Source: Nitrospirae bacterium CG2_30_70_394 (GTDB lineage Bacteria; CG2-30-53-67; CG2-30-70-394). From it: a stretch of DNA of 44,174 nt. This document shows, in pieces, positions 34,339-42,646 of the stretch (position 1 is its first letter; each line of letters starts with the position of its first letter). The stretch covers positions 1 to 44,174 of the forward strand of contig MNYW01000150.1 in assembly GCA_001873295.1 (NCBI GenBank), written 5' to 3'. A model generated the notes under the pieces. The model ran no database searches, was not told the DNA's origin, and was given only the letters and a program-made list of their open reading frames with translations. Both the position numbers and the translations under genes were made by a program.

Positions 34339-37146
34339 ATGAATCATCTCTTTCGCCAGACCGGAACCCGCCGCGCGGCGCGCCTTGCCGCCCTCTTTCT
34401 CGTCACCCTGCTGGTGATCCCCGCCTGCCACCGCGACCAGGGCGGGGAGGCGGAACTGCGCTACAAGCGCGCCACGCGGCTGCTCGACGAGGGCAACGTG
34501 AAGGCGGCGGTGGTGGAGCTCAAGGCGGCCACCGCGGCGCGCGAGCAGTGGGCCCCGGCGCACCGCAAGCTGGGGCAGGCCTACCTCACCCTCGGCCGCT
34601 ACGACAGCGCCCGCGACGCCCTGGCGCGCGCCGCCAGCCTCGCCCCGGAGGACGTGGAGATCGTCCTCGACCTGGCCGAGGCGGAGATCCACCTCGACCA
34701 CCTCGACCAGGCGAAGAGCCACCTCCAGCGCTACACCCAGGGGGTGGGCAAGACGCCGCGGGTGGAGCGGCTGCTTGGCGCCCTCGCCGGGCGTCAAGGC
34801 GACGCCGGGGCGGCGCGCACCCATTTGGAAGCGGCCCTGGCGGCGGACCCCGATGCACCGGCGACGCGCCTGGAGCTCGCCCGCCTGGCGGTGGCCGGTA
34901 ATGATCTGGAGGAGGCGGCGCGCCAGCTCGGCGCGGCGGCCAAGGACCACCCGGACGACCTCCAGCTCCAGTACGGCCTCGCCGAGGTGGCGATCCGCCA
35001 GGGCGACCTGGGGGAGGCGAACCAGATCCTCGACCGGATCTCCAAGATCGACGACCAGCAGCTCCTCAACCGTCTGCTGAAGGTCGAGAACCTCATGCGC
35101 CTCGGCCATGACGACGACGCCCTGACCGAGGCGACGAGCCTCGCCACGGCCTACCCGGCGCTCGGTCGTGCCCACCTCCTGCGCGGCGTCTTGCTGCTCA
35201 AGGCCAACCGGCTACCCGACGCGGTGGAGGCGCTCAGCCGCGCGACCGCGGCCGATGGCAAGGATGGCGCCGCCTGTTTCTATCTCGGCTCGGCCCTCCT
35301 CGCGGCGGGCAAGGGGGAGCAGGCGCGGGCGCAGCTCACCCGCGCCACCGCGCTGCGTCCGGACTACCCTATCGCCCAGGCCCTGCTCGCCGAGGCGCAC
35401 CTGGCGGTGGGCGACACCGCGGCGGCCCAGCGTGTCGCCACGGTGCTGATCGCTGCCCACCCGGAGTTGCCCATGGCGCGCCTGGCGGAGGCGGATGTGG
35501 CGGCCGCGGGCGGCGATCTCGACGGCGCGGCGACGCGCCTTGGCAGGCTAGTTGCGGATCAGCCCGAGTGGCTCGAGGGGCGCCTCCACCTCGCCCGGGT
35601 GGAGGCGAAGGCGGGCCATCAGGAGGCGGCGCGCGCGGCGTACACGGCGCTGGTCGAAGGGGGTGGGCCGGTGCCCCTCTATCTCGAATACGGCCAGTTC
35701 CTCGCCGGCGGTGGCGCCTGGACGGAGCTGTTGCACGTCGCCGAGGTGGCGCTGGTGGCCCACCCGGGGGTTGCGGCGCTGCTCAATCTCCAGGGGGTCG
35801 CCCTCGCCGCCCTCGATCGGGGCGCGGCGGCGGAACCTGTCTTTCGCGCCGCCTTGGCGGCGGAGGCGGGCCACGGCGCCGCGGCGGTCAACCTGGCCAA
35901 GCTGGTGGCGAAGGCGGGGCGGGAGGGCGAGGCGATCCCGATTCTGCGCGCCGCAATCGCGGCGAATCCGCAGGAAGCCGCGTCGCGCAGCCTCCTCGCC
36001 GACCTCCTGTTGAAAGAGGGCAAGGCGGCGGAGGCGATCGACCTCTACGAGGCGGCGGTGAAGGCGAACGCGAGTCCGCGCGATCTGGCCCGCCTCATCG
36101 TCCTTTATCTGCGGGCGGAGCGCGCGGACGGGGCGGTGCGGACCGCCCGCCGGCTGGTCACCGAGCAGCCGACGCTGGCCGGCGCCCACCTCCTCCTCGT
36201 CCAGGCCCTCGCCTCCTCCGGCCGCACCGAGGAGGCGCTGGCCGAGGCGCAGCTCCTCGACAAGATGGCGTCCACCTGGCCGCCGGGGCTGAACCAGGAG
36301 GCGGCGTTGCTGGCGGTGGCGAAGCGGACCGACGAGGCGATCGCCACCTGGGAGCGCTCCCTCGCCAGCCAGCCCGAGCAGACCGCGGTCCACATCGACC
36401 TGGCGCGCTTGCTGCTGTCGCTCTTTAAGGGCAAGGAGGCGGTCGCCCATGCGCGGCTGGTGGTGGGGGCAACCCCCGCGGATCCCATCGCCCACCTCCT
36501 CTTGGGCCGCAGCCTGGAGGTGGCCGGCGACAAGGTTGCGGCCGAGAGCGCCTTCGAGCGCGCCCGCTCCCTCGCGCCGGCGGCGCCCGCGGTCCTCACG
36601 GAGATCGCCGAGTACCGCCTGCGCCGTGGCGATTCCGCGGCTGCCGAGGCGCTTTACGAGCAGGTCTTGAAGGGCGAGCCACGCCACGCGGCGGCCCTCC
36701 TGCGCCTGGCGATGATCGCCGAGCACGACGGCCACTACGACGAGGCGGCGCGCCGTTACCGGCGTCTCCTCGTCGCCCAGCCGGAGGATGTGGTCGGTCT
36801 GAACAACCTCGCGTGGATCCTCGCCGACAAGCTCGATGCGGCCGGCGAGGCGGTGACCCACGCGCAAGAGGCGAACCGCCTCAAGCCGGACCAGTGGTGG
36901 CTCCTCGACACCTGGGCGTGGGCCCTGGGCAAGGCGGGCGAGGCAGAGCAGGGGCTGCGGCGCGTCGACCAGGCCCTCGCCCAGCGTCCCGACAGCCCGA
37001 CCCTCCACTACCACCGGGCGGTACTTCTCGACGCGCGGGGCGATCGGGTGGGGGCGGTGGTGGAGGCGAAGCGCGCCCTGGAGATCACCTCCGAGTTCCC
37101 CGAGGTGGAGGCGGTCCGTACCCTCCTTGCCCGGTTGCAACGGTAG
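34339..37146 (+). CDS. prsT: PrsT-type TPR-repeat lipoprotein (XrtA/PEP-CTERM system family)
   Basis: 935-aa lipoprotein. The signal peptide LAALFLVTLLVIPAC is followed by a lipidated Cys30. The rest is about twenty tetratricopeptide repeats (for example AHRKLGQAYLTLGRYDSARD, VGLNNLAWILADKLDAAGEA). The length, the opening segment (RATRLLDEGNVKAAVVELKA) and the closing repeats (LNNLAW, LLDTWAWALGKAGEAEQG, LHYHRAVLLDARGD) fit PrsT, the TPR lipoprotein found with exosortase A and extracellular polysaccharide genes. No exosortase, PEP-CTERM protein or EPS gene is in the window. It heads a plus-strand run with the DHH and Slt genes. A generic TPR scaffold remains possible. Confidence 0.7.
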   Translation: MNHLFRQTGTRRAARLAALFLVTLLVIPACHRDQGGEAELRYKRATRLLDEGNVKAAVVELKAATAAREQWAPAHRKLGQAYLTLGRYDSARDALARAASLAPEDVEIVLDLAEAEIHLDHLDQAKSHLQRYTQGVGKTPRVERLLGALAGRQGDAGAARTHLEAALAADPDAPATRLELARLAVAGNDLEEAARQLGAAAKDHPDDLQLQYGLAEVAIRQGDLGEANQILDRISKIDDQQLLNRLLKVENLMRLGHDDDALTEATSLATAYPALGRAHLLRGVLLLKANRLPDAVEALSRATAADGKDGAACFYLGSALLAAGKGEQARAQLTRATALRPDYPIAQALLAEAHLAVGDTAAAQRVATVLIAAHPELPMARLAEADVAAAGGDLDGAATRLGRLVADQPEWLEGRLHLARVEAKAGHQEAARAAYTALVEGGGPVPLYLEYGQFLAGGGAWTELLHVAEVALVAHPGVAALLNLQGVALAALDRGAAAEPVFRAALAAEAGHGAAAVNLAKLVAKAGREGEAIPILRAAIAANPQEAASRSLLADLLLKEGKAAEAIDLYEAAVKANASPRDLARLIVLYLRAERADGAVRTARRLVTEQPTLAGAHLLLVQALASSGRTEEALAEAQLLDKMASTWPPGLNQEAALLAVAKRTDEAIATWERSLASQPEQTAVHIDLARLLLSLFKGKEAVAHARLVVGATPADPIAHLLLGRSLEVAGDKVAAESAFERARSLAPAAPAVLTEIAEYRLRRGDSAAAEALYEQVLKGEPRHAAALLRLAMIAEHDGHYDEAARRYRRLLVAQPEDVVGLNNLAWILADKLDAAGEAVTHAQEANRLKPDQWWLLDTWAWALGKAGEAEQGLRRVDQALAQRPDSPTLHYHRAVLLDARGDRVGAVVEAKRALEITSEFPEVEAVRTLLARLQR

Positions 37147-37245
37147 GCCCCAATCTCGGCGTCCCCACCCTGCCTCCCCGCGGCGGGGGCGGAGGTGGTT
37201 CCATCCCCCACACTCTTTGACGTCGATCCCGCCGATCCCTCGCCG

Positions 37246-38640
37246 ATGAAATACATCGCCGTTTGCCAGGATGACGTCCTCCATGGCTTCCTCATTGCCC
37301 AGGCGCATGGGGGCGAGCAGATCCGTTTTCTCGTCACCTCCGGTCAGGCGCGGGCGCGGATGGCCGACGCTGGCCTCGACGTCCACAAGGTGACCCTCGC
37401 CGGCCGCCGCTGGCTGGCCACGGCCGAGCCCGAGGCGGGTGATGTCTTCATCCTTTACCTCCACGACGATCGGCAGGTGCGGCGTCTGGTCCAGATGGTC
37501 ACCGAGCAGGTGCCGGAGTGCTCGATCATCCCGATCCTCCACTCGCACCTCGCGTACGACCTGCCCGAGGGGCCGCGCATCCGGCCGATTTACACCCACG
37601 ACCTCTTCTCCGAGCACGGCACCCAGATCCTCCACCTACAGACCACGCGCAACCGGGTGCAGGCGATCCGCGACCACTTCGCGGACAAGGAGCGGGTCCT
37701 GGTGTTGCTCCACGACGATCCGGACCCCGACGGCATCGCCGCCGGTCTCGCCCTGCGCGCCCTCCTGGGGCGCACCGCGCGCACTTGCCCCCTGGCGAGC
37801 TACAAGCCGGTGACCCGCCCGGAGAACCTGGAGATGCTGGAGCGGCTGGCGGTCGACATCCTCCCCATGGCCGAGGTGGACCTGAGCCGCTACCCGGCGA
37901 TCGCCACCGTGGATGTGCAGCCGGCCTACTTCGGCGACCGCCACCCGAAGGTCGACCTGGTGATCGACCACCATCCGGAGCTCAAGGGGTACCAGGCGAG
38001 CTTCCGCGAGATCCACACCTCCTACGGCTCGTCGTCGACGATGATGACCGAGTTTCTGCGTGCCGCCGAGGTGGAGATCAACCAGCGCCTCGCCACCGCC
38101 CTCTTTTACGCGGTGAAGACCGACACCCAGTTCCTCCAGGGGACCCACCACCTCGCCGACCTCGACTCCTTCTTCTATCTCTACGCCCGCGCCAATCGGA
38201 AGGCGATCAGCGAGATGGAGCGGGCGCAGCTCCCGGCGGCCGACATCGACCGGATCTGCCGGGCGCTGTTGGCGCGCCACCTGGTGGGCGACACCCTCTT
38301 TGTCCACGCCGGGCCGGTGCAGCGCGACGACGTGATCACCCAACTCGCCGACATCTGCCTGCGCTTCGAGGGGGTGGCGTGGGTCTTCTGCTCCGGCCTC
38401 CTCGACACCACCTTGGTGGTGGCGATCCGCAACGTCGGTTACCTGAAGAATGCCGGTGAGGTGGCAACCAAGGCGTTCGGCGATGTGGGCAACGCGGGCG
38501 GTCGGCGGACCATGGCGAAGGCGGTCATCCCCCTGGTGGCCCTCCGCCCCCTGATCGGCTCCCTCGGTGAGTCGAAGCTCCGCTCGTTCATCGAGGAGCG
38601 GGTCCTGGCGGATCAAGCGGTCGCCGCCTCCACCGCGTAG
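37246..38640 (+). CDS. DHH-family phosphoesterase with N-terminal TrkA-N/RCK-like region
   Basis: 464-aa protein. Residues 150-465 are a DHH phosphoesterase: motif I HDDPDPDG (156-163), motif II VDVQP (about 222-226) and the DHH signature VIDHHPEL (239-246). A DHHA1 part (GDTLFVHAGPVQRDDVITQL to the end) follows. This layout matches NrnA-type enzymes acting on short RNA or cyclic dinucleotide linkers. The first 140 residues (KYIAVCQDDVLHGFLIAQAH, and onward) are a separate alpha/beta domain with a region recalling Rossmann TrkA-N proteins, although the usual G-x-G-x-x-G is absent. ATG 37246 is used; GTG 37195 would add 17 residues. The substrate is unknown. Confidence 0.85.
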   Translation: MKYIAVCQDDVLHGFLIAQAHGGEQIRFLVTSGQARARMADAGLDVHKVTLAGRRWLATAEPEAGDVFILYLHDDRQVRRLVQMVTEQVPECSIIPILHSHLAYDLPEGPRIRPIYTHDLFSEHGTQILHLQTTRNRVQAIRDHFADKERVLVLLHDDPDPDGIAAGLALRALLGRTARTCPLASYKPVTRPENLEMLERLAVDILPMAEVDLSRYPAIATVDVQPAYFGDRHPKVDLVIDHHPELKGYQASFREIHTSYGSSSTMMTEFLRAAEVEINQRLATALFYAVKTDTQFLQGTHHLADLDSFFYLYARANRKAISEMERAQLPAADIDRICRALLARHLVGDTLFVHAGPVQRDDVITQLADICLRFEGVAWVFCSGLLDTTLVVAIRNVGYLKNAGEVATKAFGDVGNAGGRRTMAKAVIPLVALRPLIGSLGESKLRSFIEERVLADQAVAASTA

Positions 38641-38652
38641 GTGAATCTCGCC

Positions 38653-40851
38653 ATGGCCCGTTGCCGCTGGATCGCGCCCCTCCTCGGGGTGGCCGCCCTG
38701 CTCCTCGCGCGGGGAGCGATCGCGGCGGTGCCACCCCCGCCGCCGGGGCTCGGGCCGGCGGTGGCCGCGGTGCGTGACGAGCGGTTCGCGGACGCGGCCG
38801 ACATCCTCGCCGCCCTCGACCCGGCCACCCTGCCGGAGGCGAGCCGGCCGGCGCGGGACCTGCTTCTGGGCTACTGCCTGTCGGAGACCGGCGAGGACGG
38901 TGGTGCCTACCCCCTGTTGGAGGGGGCGGCCGCCGCCTTCCCGGCGGTCGCCGCCACGTTCCATTACCGCGCCGCCGTCGCCGCCCTCGACGAACGGCGG
39001 TTCGATTGGGCGCGCGCCAGCCTGGATCGCCTCTTCGCCCTTCCCGAGTCGCGCCTCACCGTGCCGGCCTTACGCCTCAAGGCGCGGGTCGAGAAGGAGG
39101 CGGGAGATCGCCAGGCGGCCCTCGCCGCCCTCGACCGCTACCTCGCCTTCGACGGCGGCCAGGACGACGTCGGGGCGCTCTTCGACAAGGCCGGCCTGCA
39201 GGCGGAGGTCGGGGCGTACCGTCAGGCCCAGGCCACCTACCAGCAGGTGTGGATCGATTACCCGAGCGACGACCTTGCCGCCGCGGCGGTGCGCGCCCAG
39301 CGGAGTCTGGAGCGCCACGCCCCCATCCCCTGCGCCGGTGCTGAGGATCTCTACGCCCGGGCCCAGCGCGCTGCCCGCGCCTACCACCACGAGGAGGTGA
39401 TTCGCTCGGTTCATCTTCTCGCCCGCCGTGCCCCGAACTTCGCCCAGATGGATCAGGCGGAGCTCCTTTGCGGACGCGCCGAGGACCACCTGCATCGCTT
39501 GGATCGCGCCGCCGCCACCTTCGAGCGCGCGGCGATCCGCTTCCCCCAGTCGCCCCTCGTGGCCGAGTACCTCTACCGCGAGGCACAGGCGCGCCTGCGC
39601 CTGCGCGAGGTGGACCGCGCCACCCGCCTCGCTTCGGCCCTCGCCCACCGCTTCCCGCACGACCCCAACACCGGTCTGGCGCTCTACATGCTCGGTAAAC
39701 ACCACCACCTGCGCGGCGAGCCCGAGGTGGCGCGCCAGTGGCTGGGCCGCCTCGTCCAGCTCCAGCCCAAGGGGGGGCAGACCGACGTGGCGTGCTGGCG
39801 CCTGGGCTGGATTGCCTACCAGGCGGGGGAGTGGGAGGAGGCGCGCCGCTGGTTCACCACCGTGGTGGAGCGGTTCGGCCACACCTCCAGCTTGCGGGTG
39901 GAGGCGCTCTACTGGGCGGGCCGGTGCGCCGAGCGGGTCGGCGAGCGGGCGGCGGCGGTCGAGCTGTACCGGCGCACCGTGGCACCGAACCGCTGGGACT
40001 ACTTCGCGCAGGCGGCGATGGCGCGCCTCGCCACCTTGGAGAGCGGACCGGCCTCGCCCCCGGACGTAGCCTTTCGCCTGGTCACCACGGCCACTCCCCT
40101 GGCCGAGCCGCGCCCGACGCCGGCCCTCTCCCGTGCCCTGCTCTTCGCCTCCCTCGGTCTCGACGCCATCGCCCGCAACGAGATCACCGACCTTCTGCGC
40201 CATGTCCCCCTCGAGCCCCCGGAGCGGCTGCCGTACATCGTCTTGCTCAGCGAGCTTGGCGACCACCAGGCGGCCCTCGCGGAGCTGCATCGCTACTACG
40301 GGAGTGCCCTGATCCGCGGCGAGCAGGACCTACCGCCAGCCTTCTGGCGCGCCGCCTACCCCCTGCCGCGGCGCCGCCTGTTGGAGGCGGAGGCGCGCCA
40401 GTACCACCTCGACCCCTACCTCCTCGCCGCCCTCATCACCCAAGAGAGCGGCCACAACCCGAAGGCGTACTCGCCCGCCGGCGCCCACGGCCTCATGCAG
40501 CTCCTCTGGTCCACCGCCCAGCGCATGGCGCGGGAGGTGAACCTTCCCCTCCAGCGGCCCAAGGAGCTCTTCGACCCGGCGGTCAACCTCCGCCTCGGCT
40601 CCCGCTACCTCGCCGACCTTCTCGAACGGTTCGACGGCGATACCGCCGCGGCGCTTGCCGCCTATAACGCGGGCGAGCACCGGGTGGAGGAGTGGCGGCT
40701 TCAGGGGCCGCGGGAGACCCCGGAGTTCATCGCCACGGTCCCGTTCAGCGAGACCCAGCGGTACGTCGAACGGGTCCTCAGCCACCACCGTGCCTACCAG
40801 GCAATCTACGGGGAGGGTGCGGCCACCCCGGACCCCGGCGGACCGGGCTAG
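38653..40851 (+). CDS. Soluble-type lytic transglycosylase with TPR domain
   Basis: 732-aa exported murein hydrolase of the Slt70 type, which cuts the MurNAc-GlcNAc bond with anhydro-ring formation. It has a signal peptide (IAPLLGVAALLLARGAIAA) and a long TPR-like helical solenoid. The C-terminal SLT domain (from residue about 580) has the catalytic Glu598 in ITQESGHNPKAYSPAGAHGLMQ, then LFDPAVNLRLGSRYLADLL and AALAAYNAG. ATG 38653 is preferred because AGGTGAA lies 8-9 nt upstream; a GTG at 38641 abuts the DHH stop. Close packing with the DHH gene suggests co-transcription. Confidence 0.93.
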   Translation: MARCRWIAPLLGVAALLLARGAIAAVPPPPPGLGPAVAAVRDERFADAADILAALDPATLPEASRPARDLLLGYCLSETGEDGGAYPLLEGAAAAFPAVAATFHYRAAVAALDERRFDWARASLDRLFALPESRLTVPALRLKARVEKEAGDRQAALAALDRYLAFDGGQDDVGALFDKAGLQAEVGAYRQAQATYQQVWIDYPSDDLAAAAVRAQRSLERHAPIPCAGAEDLYARAQRAARAYHHEEVIRSVHLLARRAPNFAQMDQAELLCGRAEDHLHRLDRAAATFERAAIRFPQSPLVAEYLYREAQARLRLREVDRATRLASALAHRFPHDPNTGLALYMLGKHHHLRGEPEVARQWLGRLVQLQPKGGQTDVACWRLGWIAYQAGEWEEARRWFTTVVERFGHTSSLRVEALYWAGRCAERVGERAAAVELYRRTVAPNRWDYFAQAAMARLATLESGPASPPDVAFRLVTTATPLAEPRPTPALSRALLFASLGLDAIARNEITDLLRHVPLEPPERLPYIVLLSELGDHQAALAELHRYYGSALIRGEQDLPPAFWRAAYPLPRRRLLEAEARQYHLDPYLLAALITQESGHNPKAYSPAGAHGLMQLLWSTAQRMAREVNLPLQRPKELFDPAVNLRLGSRYLADLLERFDGDTAAALAAYNAGEHRVEEWRLQGPRETPEFIATVPFSETQRYVERVLSHHRAYQAIYGEGAATPDPGGPG

Positions 40852-40857
40852 CCGCCT

Positions 40858-40938
40858 GCGGACGGTGACGATCCGGTGCCGAGGCGAAGCGGGCGCGAGC
40901 CCGCTTCGCCGCCGTAGACCGGGCCAAAGTCCGGCCGC
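40858..40938 (+). repeat. Dispersed inverted-repeat element, copy D
   Basis: The shortest copy (81 nt), folded as a near-continuous hairpin. The left arm includes GACGATCCGGTGCCGAGGCG and AAGCGGGCGCGAG. The right arm includes GCTTCGCCGCCGTAGACCG (40903-40921) and CAAAGTCCGGCCG (40925-40937). The central 12-bp stem is listed separately. Confidence 0.6.
40883..40910. terminator. Hairpin between slt and the two-CW gene
   Basis: GGCGAAGCGGGC (40883-40894), loop GCGA, then the perfect complement (40899-40910): a 12-bp stem in the convergent gap. No T-run on either side. It is the core of repeat copy D and may end both transcripts. Confidence 0.6.
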
Positions 40939-41016
40939 CTTCCCGGGAATGGCGTGCGCTCACCGTCGATCGCCGCCATCGCGCCGATCCCCTCCTCCCG
41001 TCGCCATCCCGGGTTC

Positions 41017-41316
41017 CTAGCGACCTCGTTGGGTGTCGCTGGGGGTAAGGATAAAGTTTCGCCCCTCGTCCTCGTTGACCCGTTTTAGAAACTCACACTG
41101 CAAACAACTCATGAGCTTTTTGGCAAAGGTTCCCTGTTGATCGCCGTGACAAAAGGTTCCCGCGATCGCCCAACAAAAGCGACCACCGCATTCACCCTGA
41201 TTGGTTCCGTCGTACTCGGAAGGGAGCGCGGCGGGGCAGACGCCAAACTGCTCGGCGTGCTTGCCGCTTGGCTCCCGGCCGCACTGCTTGATCTCCCAGC
41301 AATTATTTCTTTCCAA
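41017..41316 (-). CDS. Two-CW domain-containing protein
   Basis: 99-aa cysteine-rich protein with two C-W motifs: CWEIKQCGRE (near residues 6-15) and GRFCWAIAGTFCHG. CPAALPSEYDGTNQGE lies between them and LMSCLQCEFLKRVNEDEG follows. This is the pattern of the two-CW family of small proteins seen in deltaproteobacteria, Nitrospirae and related anaerobes, often near sensor or redox genes; the function is unknown. The eight or more cysteines suggest metal or Fe-S binding. Start: TTG 41316 with AGGTGA six nt upstream, giving the motif at the very N-terminus. Its promoter region is AT-rich and bears a perfect dyad. Confidence 0.85.
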   Translation of the reverse strand: MERNNCWEIKQCGREPSGKHAEQFGVCPAALPSEYDGTNQGECGGRFCWAIAGTFCHGDQQGTFAKKLMSCLQCEFLKRVNEDEGRNFILTPSDTQRGR

Positions 41317-41701
41317 GGGTTGTCACCTAAAACTAGTATTTATTTTATTAATTCGATTTATCGAATCGCCCGCGTCCAGGGTGGTCGTGTATGGGCCATC
41401 TTCGGTACTTCGGGGGAAGCGGAAAGGAAGATAAGAAATAGAGTCATGAACCGTTATTGATACCGTTTTCGGTGTTGCCGTGTCTACCTCCTCGGGCAAC
41501 GGTTTTGTGCGTTGCACGGTGGTCGAGGGGTTCGGCAGGGTAGGGCGCCATCTATTGATGACCGGATCTTCCGACACCTGGGGGGGGCGGGCGCCATCCA
41601 TGCCCCGGGGAGCCGGCGCATCTTTCCTGCAGCGACGGGGGGTTGTGCCGAGGATGGGGGGTGGCACGCGACCTGCTTAGAGGGGGCCTAAGGTCGTTGC
41701 C
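41317..41701. other. AT-rich divergent control region
   Basis: 385 nt between divergent genes. The half next to the two-CW gene (41317-41470) is strikingly AT-rich for this genome and holds the 16-bp dyad. The rest is GC-rich, and no gene is seen. An imperfect repeat CCGTTATTGATACCGTTTTC occurs near 41452-41471. Confidence 0.5.
41351..41366. promoter_or_regulatory. Perfect 16-bp dyad, candidate operator
   Basis: ATTCGAT (41351-41357), TT, ATCGAAT (41360-41366): a perfect 7-2-7 inverted repeat 35 nt upstream of the TTG start of the two-CW gene, inside an AT-rich stretch. Its regulator is unknown. Confidence 0.55.
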
Positions 41702-42178
41702 ATGGGTCGCCTCTCCTGCCTCGTCGTCGTCGCCTCCCTCCTCCTCGCAGGAGCCGTGTCCGCTCAGGTCCACACCGCCGCGCTCCCCCCGACCGCGGTG
41801 GTGCAGGCCGAGCGGCCGCGGTTGGCGGACGACTGGGCGGCGGTGGTGCTGTACCGCGCCTTGCGCGATGAGCTCATCGACGCCGACCTGTCGAGCACCT
41901 CCCTCCACTATCGCCTGCCACTCTCCTGGGCGCGCATTGCGGGGGGGGCGACGCCCGTCCCGGCGGTGGCTCGTCACCTCTCCTGTTCCCTCACCGCCGA
42001 CGTTTTTGACCTCGCGGTCGGGATCGATCTGGGCCACCCACGCGGCTGGGGCGGGTGGGTGAAGGTGGACCTGGACGACCATCGGGTGGTGGTGGAGGCG
42101 GCGGCCAACGGGCTCCACTACGGGGTCACCTACGATCAGGGCGGCACCGTGCAGGCGCTGCTCCGCATGCCGTTCTAG
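41702..42178 (+). CDS. Secreted hypothetical protein
   Basis: 158-aa protein with a clear signal peptide (LSCLVVVASLLLAGAVSA, cleavage after AQ-like SA-Q). The mature part of about 135 residues is Ala/Val/Asp-rich and has no motif I know. Segments such as HYRLPLSWARIAGGATPVPA and GWVKVDLDDHRVVVEAAANG look like an ordinary beta-rich periplasmic protein. ATG 41702 has only a weak site upstream. It precedes the octaheme cytochrome gene by 468 nt; a functional link is only a guess. The same frame stays open for 47 codons beyond the TAG stop. Confidence 0.6.
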   Translation: MGRLSCLVVVASLLLAGAVSAQVHTAALPPTAVVQAERPRLADDWAAVVLYRALRDELIDADLSSTSLHYRLPLSWARIAGGATPVPAVARHLSCSLTADVFDLAVGIDLGHPRGWGGWVKVDLDDHRVVVEAAANGLHYGVTYDQGGTVQALLRMPF

Positions 42179-42646
42179 CTGGCCGCTTCCCTTGCGGGTC
42201 GCCAGTACGGGCTCGGCGGGGTGGGCGAGACGGTCCAGCGGCGGGCCACCCCTGGGCTGTGGGGGGATGGGGTGATCACCCAAATGCGGGTCTGGACGCA
42301 CCGGCATTTGGTGGGTCGCTGAACCGTTTCGTCCGGGTCGCTTCGTGGCGCCACCACTTACGGGTGGCATAGCGGATGCATCGAGACGGGGAGTCGGGCA
42401 GGAGGTTGGTTTTGCCCTACCCGGTCGTTCCCCAGCGTCGTCCGTGGGGGACGACTTCGCGGAGGTTCCATGGCCCCGGGCGGTGCCAGAGACGTGGCGA
42501 TCAGTCGCCGGTGGGCGGGCGGCCAGGGTGCGCGCGGTCCGCCGCCGCAACTCCCCCCTCACCGCGGAGTCCGTGCCCGCAAGTCGCGGTGAGGATCAGG
42601 TGTTGCGCTTTCCCGGGCACAACCCACCCGTAGGAGGAGATCCACC
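42179..42646. other. Gap before the octaheme cytochrome gene
   Basis: 468 nt without a clear gene. It contains an 8-bp inverted repeat (CCAAATGC at 42280-42287 with 42304-42311), a 9-bp stem CTCACCGCG/CGCGGTGAG (42558-42566, 42585-42593) in the cytochrome leader, and the strong ribosome-binding site AGGAGGAGA before 42647. No sigma-54 or FNR-type site fits well. Confidence 0.5.

Noticed and set aside
41323-41667. 114-aa minus-strand frame in the AT-rich control region
   Set aside because: No family or ribosome-binding site, and it covers the dyad and promoter region of the two-CW gene.
42179-42200. Sigma-54-like TGGC...TTGC before the cytochrome gene
   Set aside because: The GG and GC are 11 nt apart instead of 10, and no activator site is near.
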